Source: Sutcliffiella rhizosphaerae (GTDB taxonomy: Bacteria > Bacillota > Bacilli > Bacillales > Bacillaceae_I). Taken from it: 38,354 nt of DNA. Under the pieces are notes generated by a model. The model saw only the letters and a program-made list of their open reading frames with translations, did no database searches and had not been told where the DNA came from. The position numbers and the translations under genes are program-made. Numbering within the stretch: position 1 is the first letter of the stretch; each line of letters opens with the position of its first letter. The stretch lies in contig NZ_CAKJTJ010000031.1 of assembly GCF_917563925.1 (NCBI RefSeq), forward strand, positions 1 through 38,354, given 5' to 3'. This document shows, one piece after another, positions 15,688 to 23,153 of the stretch.

Positions 15688-17238
15688 GTGAATATTTCAT
15701 CACAATTGACTTTAACAGCTAGAACAACTCCTATGAAGGAAGCTTATATCTTTGAGGGCGATATAAAGACATATGCAGAATTGGATGCTGCTATCAATGC
15801 ATTTGCAAGCGGGTTGGAAAGGATTGGTATAAACCGAGGCGACCATATAGGACTTGTAGTCGGAAATTCTCCCTTTTTTGTAATTAGTTTATATGGTGCA
15901 GCTCGCATAGGGGCAACTGTTATACCTATTAATCCTATTTATACACCTGAGGAAATGTCCTATATATTAAAAGATGGTGATGTAAAAGCGATCATTACGC
16001 TGGATTTGCTCATTCCCCATTTTGAAAAGTTACATTCCCAATTACCAAATACTGAACAGTACATTATTTGTAAAACCCAGGATGGAACTAAAAAAGTTGC
16101 AGAATATGAGTTAGATACGTTTACAATAAAACCTAAAATGAAATCGTTTACAGAAGTATTGAGTTCTGGCAGCATATCATATGAAGGACCTGAATTACGG
16201 GATGATGATGTAGCGGTAATTTTATATACATCAGGTACAACAGGGAAGCCGAAAGGAGCCATGTTGACTCACAAAAATTTGTATCGGAATGCAAAGGATT
16301 CAGCCGATTTCTTGAAAATGAATGATCAGGATAAAGTAATTGCGACATTGCCAATGTTTCACGTATTTTGTTTGACTGTAGCCTTAAACGCTCCACTTAT
16401 GAATGGTGCTACAGTGATAATCGTTCCAAAATTCAGTCCTCAAGCTGTTTTTGATGTAGTTAAAAGACATGATGCAACTGTTTTTGCAGGTGTGCCTACC
16501 ATGTACAATTTTCTACTACAGTCACCAGCTGAAAAAGATGCCTTGAAGACCTTACGGTTATGTATTTCAGGGGGCGCATCTATGCCTGTGGCACTTTTAA
16601 AGAATTTTGAACAAAAATTCAATGTTATTATTTCGGAGGGATACGGTCTTTCTGAAGCATCTCCAGTTACCTGTTTCAACCCTTTGGACAAGCCACGTAA
16701 ACCGGGTTCAATTGGAACCTCCATAGTTAATGTTGAAAATAAAGTTGTAAATGAACTTGGCGAAGAACTACCTCCTGGTGAAGTGGGAGAGCTAATAGTA
16801 CTCGGTCCAAATGTAATGAAAGGTTATTACAAAATGCCGGAAGATACTGCTGCTACAATTAGAGACGGTTGGTTGTTTACTGGGGACCTTGCAAAAATGG
16901 ATGAGGAAGGATATTTCTTCATTGTAGACAGAAAAAAAGATATGATTCTAGTTGGTGGTTTTAATGTATTTCCTCGAGAAGTGGAGGAAGTTCTGTATAG
17001 TCATAAAAGTGTGGTCGAAGTGGCTGTAATTGGTGTACCTGATCCTGAGTTTGGGGAAGCTGTCAAATGCTTCGTAGTTACTAACGAACCTGTTAAAGAG
17101 CAAGAGCTTATTGCTTTTTGTACAGAAAAACTGGCAAAGTATAAAATCCCTTCTACTATTGATTTCTTAGAAGAGTTGCCTAAAAACACAACAGGAAAGA
17201 TTTTACGAAGAGCTTTGAAAGAAAAATTAGGTGTTTAA
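15688..17238 (+). CDS. lcfB: Long-chain fatty-acid-CoA ligase LcfB (YhfL)
   Basis: This ANL-superfamily enzyme has 516 residues and makes acyl-CoA from free fatty acid, ATP and CoA, the entry step of beta-oxidation. The phosphate-binding loop is LYTSGTTGKPKGAMLTH (about 179-195). The adenine motif is EGYGLSEASPV, followed by DGWLFTGD, the hinge KKDMILVGGFNVFPREVEE, and the catalytic lysine 504 in KNTTGKILRR. The GTG start lies 9 nt after AAAAGGAG. An ATG three codons earlier touches the ribosome-binding site and is unlikely. A FadR operator precedes it, and an enoyl-CoA hydratase gene follows on the same strand, forming a small fatty-acid degradation unit. Confidence 0.94.
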   Translation: MNISSQLTLTARTTPMKEAYIFEGDIKTYAELDAAINAFASGLERIGINRGDHIGLVVGNSPFFVISLYGAARIGATVIPINPIYTPEEMSYILKDGDVKAIITLDLLIPHFEKLHSQLPNTEQYIICKTQDGTKKVAEYELDTFTIKPKMKSFTEVLSSGSISYEGPELRDDDVAVILYTSGTTGKPKGAMLTHKNLYRNAKDSADFLKMNDQDKVIATLPMFHVFCLTVALNAPLMNGATVIIVPKFSPQAVFDVVKRHDATVFAGVPTMYNFLLQSPAEKDALKTLRLCISGGASMPVALLKNFEQKFNVIISEGYGLSEASPVTCFNPLDKPRKPGSIGTSIVNVENKVVNELGEELPPGEVGELIVLGPNVMKGYYKMPEDTAATIRDGWLFTGDLAKMDEEGYFFIVDRKKDMILVGGFNVFPREVEEVLYSHKSVVEVAVIGVPDPEFGEAVKCFVVTNEPVKEQELIAFCTEKLAKYKIPSTIDFLEELPKNTTGKILRRALKEKLGV

Positions 17239-17281
17239 AGGATTTTAGCTCTCGCTAGAGAATGTATAAATTATCGAAATT

Positions 17282-17295
17282 TGTAACCGCTAACA
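17282..17295 (+). promoter_or_regulatory. CcpA cre site before the enoyl-CoA hydratase gene
   Basis: TGTAACCGCTAACA matches TGNAANCGNTNNCA at every fixed base and also the flanking W positions of the extended consensus. It lies in the 75-nt gap after lcfB and only a few nt before the ribosome-binding site of the next gene. It would act as a roadblock for lcfB read-through or repress an internal promoter. Confidence 0.65.
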
Positions 17296-17313
17296 ATCTA
17301 GGAGGAAACGACA

Positions 17314-18093
17314 GTGAGTCTTTTATTAACAGAAGTGAAAGAACATCTTGCCATCGTAACATTAAACAGATCTGATGCGATGAACGCTTTTAATTATGAA
17401 ATGCTTGTAGAATTAGAGAATGTGGTAGAGGAATTACGTTTAAATCCAGAAGTTAGGGCGGTTATTTTTACTGCTTCTGGAAACAAAGCTTTCAGTGTTG
17501 GTGCTGATCTTAAAGAAAGAAGAACACTTACAGAACAACAAGTAAAGCGTAATGTCTACAAAATTGGGGATGTCTTTAACCGGATTGCAAACATGCCTCA
17601 ACCAACCATCGCGGCTATCAATGGTTATGCCTTTGGGGGAGGGATGGAGCTATTGCTTGCATGTGATTTCCGAGTCACTTTCCGTGAAGTAAAAATGGGC
17701 CTTACCGAGACCAGTTTGGCTATTATCCCTGGGGCTGGAGGAACACAACGTCTCCCACGAATCATTGGAGAGGCAAAGGCAATGGAGTTGATTTTGACTG
17801 CCAAGAGATTTTCGGGAGAGGAAGCAAATAGTTTTGGACTGATTACTCGGCTTGTAGATAGGCCTGAACAAGTATTGAACGGCGCGAAAGAGCTTGCTGA
17901 AGAGATGCTGAAAAATGGTCCACTTGCGCTTAAACAAGCGAAATTTGCCATTCGACAAGGAATGGGTGTCGATGTCCAAACGGGCCTCCAGATTGAGCAA
18001 AAGGCCTATGAAGTAATTATACCTACTGAAGACAGGGTTGAAGCATTGGTTGCTTTTCAAGAAAAACGTGTACCAGAATTTAAAGGAAAATAG
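17314..18093 (+). CDS. Enoyl-CoA hydratase/isomerase family protein (crotonase)
   Basis: The 259-residue crotonase-fold enzyme probably hydrates 2-enoyl-CoA in beta-oxidation. The oxyanion-hole segments are AFSVGADLKE and NGYAFGGGMELLLACD. Both catalytic glutamates of true hydratases are present: Glu112 in GGMELL and Glu132 in GLTETSLAIIPGAGG. The C-terminus VEALVAFQEKRVPEFKGK is typical. The GTG start has AGGAGG 8 nt before it. It follows lcfB without a terminator between and ends at its own terminator, so it probably shares the FadR-controlled message. Related paralogues (YngF-type methylglutaconyl-CoA hydratase) cannot be excluded, so no symbol is given. Confidence 0.88.
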   Translation: MSLLLTEVKEHLAIVTLNRSDAMNAFNYEMLVELENVVEELRLNPEVRAVIFTASGNKAFSVGADLKERRTLTEQQVKRNVYKIGDVFNRIANMPQPTIAAINGYAFGGGMELLLACDFRVTFREVKMGLTETSLAIIPGAGGTQRLPRIIGEAKAMELILTAKRFSGEEANSFGLITRLVDRPEQVLNGAKELAEEMLKNGPLALKQAKFAIRQGMGVDVQTGLQIEQKAYEVIIPTEDRVEALVAFQEKRVPEFKGK

Positions 18094-18096
18094 CAA

Positions 18097-18135
18097 CGTA
18101 AAAGCAGTCCCTAGTTGTGGGCTGCTTTTACTATT
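18097..18135 (+). terminator. Terminator after the enoyl-CoA hydratase gene
   Basis: GTAAAAGCAGTCCC pairs with GGGCTGCTTTTAC with a 7-nt loop and one wobble. It is almost symmetric, so it may stop transcription on both strands. Confidence 0.8.
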
Positions 18136-18161
18136 TAACTCTTCTATTTTTACAAATACAC

Positions 18162-18198
18162 TTTACAGCTAAAACAATCTACTAGTATATTAACTAGT
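18162..18198 (+). promoter_or_regulatory. azlCD promoter with overlapping palindrome
   Basis: TTTACA (18162-18167), 18 nt, TATATT (18186-18191). ACTAGT occurs at 18181-18186 and 18193-18198 and flanks the -10 box as an inverted repeat, a likely repressor site. In B. subtilis the azl genes are controlled by the Lrp-type AzlB; no such gene is seen here. Confidence 0.45.
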
Positions 18199-18228
18199 AA
18201 TACATATCAGGAGTAGGAGAGACTTATA

Positions 18229-18954
18229 GTGGCAACAACAATTACAGCATCAAAGCCTTCATCCTTTCGCAATGGATTACAAGCTGGAGTCAGTATTGCA
18301 ATAGGATATATTCCTATTGCTATTACCTTTGGATTGTTGGCGAAATCAGCTAATTTATCAATTTCAGAGACAATATTGATGAGCCTCCTAGTATTTGCAG
18401 GAGCAGCCCAGTATATGTCATTAAATATGATTGTTCTAGGATCTGGTGTATTTGAGATTGTGATGACCACCTTTATTTTAAACATCCGACATTTTTTAAT
18501 GAGTGCTTCATTGAATGAAAAAATGAATGAACCAAATTTATTGAAGAAGTCGCTTTTTGCATTTGGAATAACAGACGAGACATTTTCTGTTACAGCCACA
18601 AAAGAGGGTTCTATAAAGACTGGATATATGTTTGGCGTCATTGCTATTGCTTATTCCAGTTGGGTTGTAAGCTCTGGAATTGGATATGTTATAGGAAGTA
18701 GTTTGCCTTCTTCCCTGCAGGAAAGTATGGCGGTGGCCCTGTATGCGATGTTTATAGGACTTTTAATTCCTTCCTTAAAGCAGCATCGAAAAGTAGTGGT
18801 GTTGGCCGGTACTGCAGCTATTTTAAATTCTGCACTTTCATTAGTTTTTGGGATTGCCGCTGGTTGGTCCATTGTATTGGCTACGCTTTTCAGTGCGGTT
18901 GGAGTAGAAATCCTCTTTAGAAAATGGACACAGGGGGATGGAAAAGATGAATAG
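18229..18954 (+). CDS. azlC: Branched-chain amino acid export protein AzlC
   Basis: AzlC is the large subunit of the two-protein AzlCD exporter, which removes branched-chain amino acids and the analogue 4-azaleucine from the cell. It has 241 residues and is mostly membrane-spanning. Visible signatures are GVSIAIGYIPIAITFGLLA near the N-terminus, MSLLVFAGAAQYMSLNM, and NIRHFLMSASL followed by FGITDETF. The GTG start has two GGAG-like sites (AGGAG, TAGGAG) 9-16 nt upstream. The gene overlaps azlD by 8 nt. Confidence 0.92.
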   Translation: MATTITASKPSSFRNGLQAGVSIAIGYIPIAITFGLLAKSANLSISETILMSLLVFAGAAQYMSLNMIVLGSGVFEIVMTTFILNIRHFLMSASLNEKMNEPNLLKKSLFAFGITDETFSVTATKEGSIKTGYMFGVIAIAYSSWVVSSGIGYVIGSSLPSSLQESMAVALYAMFIGLLIPSLKQHRKVVVLAGTAAILNSALSLVFGIAAGWSIVLATLFSAVGVEILFRKWTQGDGKDE

Positions 18955-19255
18955 TACTATTCTTATTATGATAATCGGAATGGCCGTTGTGACTTATATA
19001 CCAAGATTAATTCCATTTGTCATGTTTCAGGGAAAAGAGCTTCCTCCATTTGTCCAAGCAGTGTTAAAGAATGTTCCGTATGCTACATTGGGTGCACTTA
19101 TCGTACCAGGTATATTTTTAATAAATGAAGATATCATGTATGGCATTATCGGAGCTGTTGTAGCTTGTATTGTTGCCTACCTTGGAGCGAATGTAATTGT
19201 GGTAGTCATCAGTGCAATAGCTGCATTGAGTGTGTATTCCTGGATATTTGGATAG
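18947..19255 (+). CDS. azlD: Branched-chain amino acid export protein AzlD
   Basis: AzlD is the small subunit of the AzlCD exporter, 102 residues with about four membrane segments. The opening ILIMIIGMAVVTYIPRLIPF and the NVPYATLGALIVPGIF block are characteristic of the AzlD family. ATG 18947 is preferred to one three codons upstream because of its spacing from GGGGG. It overlaps the end of azlC by 8 nt, so the two are translated together. A terminator follows at once. Confidence 0.92.
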   Translation: MNSTILIMIIGMAVVTYIPRLIPFVMFQGKELPPFVQAVLKNVPYATLGALIVPGIFLINEDIMYGIIGAVVACIVAYLGANVIVVVISAIAALSVYSWIFG

Positions 19256-19263
19256 ACTGGAAA

Positions 19264-19300
19264 GAAAGCTGGCTATATGGGGAATAGCCAGCTTTTTCTT
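19264..19300 (+). terminator. Terminator of azlCD
   Basis: AAAGCTGGCTAT pairs perfectly with ATAGCCAGCTTT around a 7-nt loop, followed by TTCTT. Confidence 0.9.
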
Positions 19301-19320
19301 ACATAGAATAGAAAAGTACA

Positions 19321-19419
19321 AGCGCCGTGATTAGCCCTGACAGCGTAAATCGAGTTGACGAGAATGCAGGTTTTGAGCACCTAAACAGTTTGGAATCCGA
19401 ACTTTGGAGGCTAGTCCAC
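19321..19419 (+). ncRNA. Candidate structured leader RNA of the M48 protease gene
   Basis: GTGATTAGCC (19327-19336) pairs with GGCTAGTCCAC (19409-19419) as a 10-bp stem with one bulged C and one G-U pair, closing a domain of about 93 nt. Inside is the hairpin AGTTTGG AAT CCGAACT (19387-19403) and a weaker AGGT/ACCT hairpin. Two strings, AGCGCC at the 5' end and GTTGACGAGAATG with AGGTT soon after, resemble the 5' core of the glmS ribozyme. The rest does not follow that ribozyme. It lies between the azlD terminator and the protease start, so it would be part of the latter's message. No known riboswitch class is recognised. Confidence 0.45.
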
Positions 19420-19464
19420 TTTTCAAAACCTTTTATTCCGAAATAAGGGCAAGGAGGGGTGAAC

Positions 19465-20739
19465 TTGAAAAAGATTATTGCATGGACATTTATTGGTTAC
19501 ATACTTTATGCTCTAGCTATGACTTTTTACATATGGATTGCATCAGACACGAGCATCCCTTCAGAGCTTGCTGGAACGATGGCTGATCCAGCAACATTCC
19601 TGAATGAGGAAGAATTACTTTTAGTTGATGAATATGCCAAAATAAGAAACACCCTCTATTTTTTAACGCTTCCAACAGAATGGATTTTTTATTTTATTCT
19701 CTTACTCTTGGGAGGTGCCCGTGCTATTCAGAGATGGGCGGAGCGTATAACAAAATATAAATGGATTCAAGCAGGGATTTATTTATTCTGGCTTACCTTG
19801 TTTTTGACGTTTGTTCATTTTCCATTCAGCTATATTAGGTATCAGCTTTCTGTAAAGTATAACATTACCGTCCAGCCATTTTCTGGTTGGATGCGTGACC
19901 AATTGGTCGGATTTTGGGAAGGAATTTTAGTAATGTGGATTGTGGTTTGTGTCTTATATATCCTTATCCGTAAATTCCAAAAATGGTGGTGGGTAATATC
20001 TTGGCTGCTGTTTATCCCTTTTATCTTTTTAATGATGTACATTCAACCAGTTGTTATAGACCCTCTCTATAACGATTTCACAGAGCTAAAGGACAAAGAG
20101 CTAGAAGAAAAGATTCTTGGTCTTGCTGCTGAATCCGACATTCCAGCTGAAAAAGTTTTTGAGGTAAATATGTCTGAGAAAACAAATAGTATAAATGCCT
20201 ATGTAACTGGAGTTGGCGGCAATGCGCGCATTGTTTTATGGGATACGCTTCTAACAAAACTTAATGAAGATGAAATTTTATATATAATGGCACATGAAAT
20301 GGGTCATTATGTGATGAACCATATTGTTGTCGGAATAAGTGGATATATTTTGTTTTCGTTCTTTGGCTTCTATTTCGTAATGCGTGTAGCAAAGTGGAGT
20401 ATTCGCAGATTTGGAGAAAGGTTTCATATACAGCATTTAAACCAGCTTGCTTCATTGCCATTATTATTGCTACTTGTTTCTTTGCTGCTTTTTGTAGCAA
20501 GCCCTATCACCAACGCAGTTTCAAGACACCAGGAGCATGCAGCAGACGTTTATGCGATTAAACTAACGAAAAATCCAGCACCAGCCATTGGCGCGTTTCA
20601 GGAGATAACTAAATCAGGACTAAGTGAAGTAAATCCACCTGCATTAATAAAGTTTCTTCGTTACACACATCCACCGATGGTTGACCGTATTTCATATTTG
20701 GAGAATTATTTGGAAGAGACTGATAAGCACCTGGACTAA
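19465..20739 (+). CDS. yhfN: M48-family membrane metalloprotease YhfN (Ste24/CAAX protease-like)
   Basis: This integral membrane zinc protease has 424 residues. Several hydrophobic segments lie before the active site. HEMGH holds zinc ligands His277 and His281 with catalytic Glu278. The third ligand is Glu357 in SRHQEHAADVYA, and two more membrane segments lie between them, as in Ste24-type enzymes. TTG 19465 is the likely start: AAGGAGG ends 7 nt before it, whereas an in-frame GTG at 19459 is too close. Length and opening match B. subtilis YhfN. The probable role is turnover of membrane proteins or peptides; the substrate is unknown. The 5' leader may be structured. Confidence 0.9.
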   Translation: MKKIIAWTFIGYILYALAMTFYIWIASDTSIPSELAGTMADPATFLNEEELLLVDEYAKIRNTLYFLTLPTEWIFYFILLLLGGARAIQRWAERITKYKWIQAGIYLFWLTLFLTFVHFPFSYIRYQLSVKYNITVQPFSGWMRDQLVGFWEGILVMWIVVCVLYILIRKFQKWWWVISWLLFIPFIFLMMYIQPVVIDPLYNDFTELKDKELEEKILGLAAESDIPAEKVFEVNMSEKTNSINAYVTGVGGNARIVLWDTLLTKLNEDEILYIMAHEMGHYVMNHIVVGISGYILFSFFGFYFVMRVAKWSIRRFGERFHIQHLNQLASLPLLLLLVSLLLFVASPITNAVSRHQEHAADVYAIKLTKNPAPAIGAFQEITKSGLSEVNPPALIKFLRYTHPPMVDRISYLENYLEETDKHLD

Positions 20740-20747
20740 TTTCACCA

Positions 20748-20792
20748 GAAAAAAAGAGAAGAGTGCATGTAAGCACCTTTCTTTTTTTTTCT
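20748..20792 (+). terminator. Terminator of yhfN
   Basis: AGAAGAGTGC and GCACCTTTCT arms form a stem with one mismatch around a 6-nt loop, followed by a long run of T. It also lies close to the 3' end of the minus-strand gene yhzC. Confidence 0.7.
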
Positions 20793-20819
20793 TTTATGTG
20801 TGCTAGGTATTTTTGTATG

Positions 20820-21059
20820 TTATACGCCCCAATCGGTCAAAAATTTGTTATAGCCTGAAGAGAGACGATGGAACAGTGTTGCATCATTTACATCTAGAGC
20901 ATAATCAATTTTCTGTTGGAGCAAGTTTTTTTGATAATGGAATAAAGACTCATCAATAATCATCTGAACATAAACATTCATCATGTAGGATTCAACGGCT
21001 ACTTTCTTATTCATCTTTCTTGCTTTCATTAACTCCGTATAAGACTTCTCATTTTTCAT
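20820..21059 (-). CDS. yhzC: Small IDEAL-domain protein YhzC
   Basis: This 79-residue protein has a C-terminal IDEAL-type motif: KIDYALDVNDATLFHRLSSG fits the short helical domain with conserved I-D-x-A-L and a following D. The N-terminal half is charged and helical. GAGGTGGGGAG lies before the ATG. In B. subtilis a similar small gene, yhzC, lies next to comK in the opposite orientation, as here. IDEAL-domain proteins are thought to bind other proteins; this one has no assigned function that I know of. A link with competence control is only suggested by position. Confidence 0.72.
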   Translation of the reverse strand: MKNEKSYTELMKARKMNKKVAVESYMMNVYVQMIIDESLFHYQKNLLQQKIDYALDVNDATLFHRLSSGYNKFLTDWGV

Positions 21060-21252
21060 GAGCTCCCCACCTCGAGTCTTTTTAATAGTATATTGAGGAA
21101 CTGAATAAAAATCAACAAATATTTATAAAATTTAAAATATTTAAAAATACCCCTTTACAAAGAACTATATTTTTGGCAAAATATACATAATTAGACAAAT
21201 AAATGGTTATTTTGTCACGTATGGTAACCAGTAGGAGGAAGGGTGAGAAAAT

Positions 21253-21795
21253 TTGAAAGATATTATTGATTTTATCCTTGATTATGAAATTAACGAATTT
21301 ACAATGGCAATTTTCCCTTTTCAAACAGAAGGACAGTTGTATGCAAAGGTGTTAGAAGAAGAAAGGGAGATTTATGTAGCATTATCTCCCATAAGAATAA
21401 TTGAAAATAGCTGTAAATTTTACTGTTCCAGTTTTGAAGGCAGAAAACAAGGAACGAAGACGGTTACAGGTTTTACTCATAAACCTCCTATTGTTATTGA
21501 CCAAATAAACGATATTTTCTTTTTCCCCACAGCCTCACCTAACAATGAAAATTGCATCTGGGTGTCACTTCATTATTCATATGAATATAAATCAACTCCA
21601 TCCGGCAATACATATCTTATGTTCCCGAATAATTCAACTGTTGAATTTCCTGTTTCTAAAGCTTCCTTTGAAACCCAAGTTTATCGCACATCCTTTGTTC
21701 GTTCAAAACTACAACAGAGGGTGAGTAGAAATCGCAACAACAACAAAAAAAATTCAGTAGGCACACCGAGAGTGATATATAGATTGAGAAGATAA
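21253..21795 (+). CDS. comK: Competence transcription factor ComK
   Basis: ComK is the master activator of the DNA-uptake (K-state) genes. This protein has 180 residues, against 192 in B. subtilis. Recognisable blocks are YEINEFTMAIFPF, the stretch ENSCKFYCSSFEGRKQGT, the motif THKPPIVIDQINDIFFFPT, and SFETQVYRTSFVRSKLQQR. These cover the family well, but the C-terminal tail that MecA binds in B. subtilis is shorter here. The only in-frame start is TTG 21253 behind GGTGAG, so translation may be weak. The upstream region is very AT-rich with A and T tracts, but I could not find a convincing pair of ComK boxes at the standard spacing. A terminator follows. Confidence 0.9.
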   Translation: MKDIIDFILDYEINEFTMAIFPFQTEGQLYAKVLEEEREIYVALSPIRIIENSCKFYCSSFEGRKQGTKTVTGFTHKPPIVIDQINDIFFFPTASPNNENCIWVSLHYSYEYKSTPSGNTYLMFPNNSTVEFPVSKASFETQVYRTSFVRSKLQQRVSRNRNNNKKNSVGTPRVIYRLRR

Positions 21796-21804
21796 ACGTT
21801 GTAG

Positions 21805-21837
21805 ACGTCTTTCAATATGTGAAAGGCGTTTTTATTT
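21805..21837 (+). terminator. Terminator of comK
   Basis: ACGTCTTTCA pairs with TGAAAGGCGT (one mismatch) around a 5-nt loop, followed by TTTTATTTTT. Confidence 0.8.
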
Positions 21838-21900
21838 TTAAAAAATATGCATAGCTTTTCCCATTTGAAAAAACTCTAATAAAAAGAGGGGGAGTGGTGT

Positions 21901-22620
21901 ATGGAGCTTTTCTTAGATTTGATAAAAGTATTGTTCCGCGTTGTTACTATATTACCTCTAATGCTAGCTGTCACGTTATTCATGGGAAAACGATCTATTG
22001 GAGAACTACCCGTATTTGACTTTCTAGTCATTTTAACTTTGGGATCAGTTGTGGGAGCAGATATTGCAGATCCATCTGTTCATCACTTTCCTACTGTGGG
22101 AGCAATTATTGGAATCGGCTTATTACAAAAATTTATTGCATGGTGGAAAATCAAAAACTACAAAATTGGTAGGCTTTTGTCTTTTGAACCAACGCTTGTC
22201 ATTTTTAATGGTCATTTTCAAATTAAAAATATGTATAAAATTAGCTACTCCATCGATAACATTTTGCAAATGCTTAGACAGAAGAATGTTTTCCGGGTAG
22301 AGGATGTGCATTTTGCCATCATTGAAGCCAATGGTGATATTTCTGTTAAGCTAAAGCCGGAAAAGGAGGGTGTTATTGTGGAACAAATCGTAACTCAACC
22401 CTCAAAGAGCTCTATAGAGTTTGCTGTCATCTTAGAAGGAAGAATTCAACAAAAAGTACTTCAATACCATGGTTTAAATGAAGCTTGGCTTCGTGAAGAG
22501 TTATTGAAATTAAAGATAATGAAAATAGAAGATGTTTTTTATGCTGCCGTAAATGAACGTAATCATTTGCATATTTCTATGAGAAATTCAGAAGAATCTT
22601 CCCTACCTATTTTTCATTAA
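21901..22620 (+). CDS. DUF421 (YetF-type) membrane protein
   Basis: The protein has 239 residues. Three hydrophobic segments lie in the first 85 residues, including LMLAVTLFMGKRSIGELPVFDF with the family's GKR and FDF elements. A cytoplasmic DUF421 domain follows, with PTLVIFNGHFQIKNM and the tail YHGLNEAWLREELLKLKI. Relatives such as YetF and YrbG are found in spores and membranes of Bacillus. Their biochemical role is not settled. GAGGGGGAG lies before the ATG. The 3' end overlaps the convergent yhjD by 14 bp, so there is no room for a separate terminator between them. Confidence 0.82.
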   Translation: MELFLDLIKVLFRVVTILPLMLAVTLFMGKRSIGELPVFDFLVILTLGSVVGADIADPSVHHFPTVGAIIGIGLLQKFIAWWKIKNYKIGRLLSFEPTLVIFNGHFQIKNMYKISYSIDNILQMLRQKNVFRVEDVHFAIIEANGDISVKLKPEKEGVIVEQIVTQPSKSSIEFAVILEGRIQQKVLQYHGLNEAWLREELLKLKIMKIEDVFYAAVNERNHLHISMRNSEESSLPIFH

Positions 22621-22987
22621 GTATTGGATTGTTTTCATCATTTAAAATAAAGTGTTTTAAAAGCTCGTTAACTTTATTTCTTATCCTTGGGTTGAAATAA
22701 TTGTGGTGCTCTTCGTAACCGTTGAATAAAAAGGCATACAAGGTAAAAGATTCATCTTGTTTTAATTTATGGAGCTTCATCTGCTGTTTTTTCATATCTG
22801 ATTTTATTTGTTTAAGCTGTAGCTGCACCTTTCTCATGGTTTGGTCAATCAGGGTTAAGTAAGGATCTTTTAATTTAATATTACTGGTTTGAATAATACT
22901 TGTATCCCTTTCAAGAACAACCAGTAGCATAGGAAGATATATGGCTTGTTCAAACAGATTTAATTGTTCTTTTGTTAATCTAGTCAT
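22607..22987 (-). CDS. yhjD: YhjD-like protein, probably SOS-regulated
   Basis: This is a 126-residue, highly charged helical protein with no membrane segment. The opening RLTKEQLNLFEQAIYLPMLL and the later ALFNGYEEHHNYFNPR-like stretch (actual text AFLFNGYEEHHNYFN) match what I recall of B. subtilis YhjD. The position just before yhjE/sipV also matches. AGGGAGGAAGC precedes the ATG. A LexA box lies over the predicted transcription start, consistent with yhjD being in the B. subtilis LexA regulon. The middle part (about 55-85) is coiled-coil-like. Molecular function is unknown. Confidence 0.7.
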   Translation of the reverse strand: MTRLTKEQLNLFEQAIYLPMLLVVLERDTSIIQTSNIKLKDPYLTLIDQTMRKVQLQLKQIKSDMKKQQMKLHKLKQDESFTLYAFLFNGYEEHHNYFNPRIRNKVNELLKHFILNDENNPILNEK

Positions 22988-23034
22988 ACTGCTTCCTCCC
23001 TAAGTGGCTATTGGTTGTTTTTATACAACAAAAA

Positions 23035-23083
23035 AGAACGTTTGTTCGTATTTATTTTATACTAAAAGATAAAATTTATGCAA
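23035..23083 (-). promoter_or_regulatory. yhjD promoter with LexA box
   Basis: On the minus strand TTGCAT (23078-23083), 16 nt, TATAAA (23056-23061). CGAACAAACGTTCT (23035-23048) fits the Gram-positive LexA consensus CGAACRNRYGTTYC in 13 of 14 positions and lies right at the predicted start site. Confidence 0.75.
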
Positions 23084-23093
23084 GAAAATTTTC

Positions 23094-23115
23094 AAGCTCG
23101 AAATTATTCGAGCTT
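23094..23115. repeat. Hairpin repeat copy 1
   Basis: AAGCTCGAA, 4 nt, TTCGAGCTT, a perfect 9-bp stem. The same hairpin recurs at 23325-23346. No plus-strand gene ends upstream, so it is not an ordinary plus-strand terminator. Confidence 0.85.
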
Positions 23116-23153
23116 TCAGTGTGACTTTTTTCTTTAAGTTAAGGCAATTCCCA

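Noticed and set aside
19321-19419. Complete glmS ribozyme
   Set aside because: Only the 5' strings match. The conserved P3 and UCGGCGG parts are missing and glmS is not downstream, so it is reported as an unclassified structured leader.
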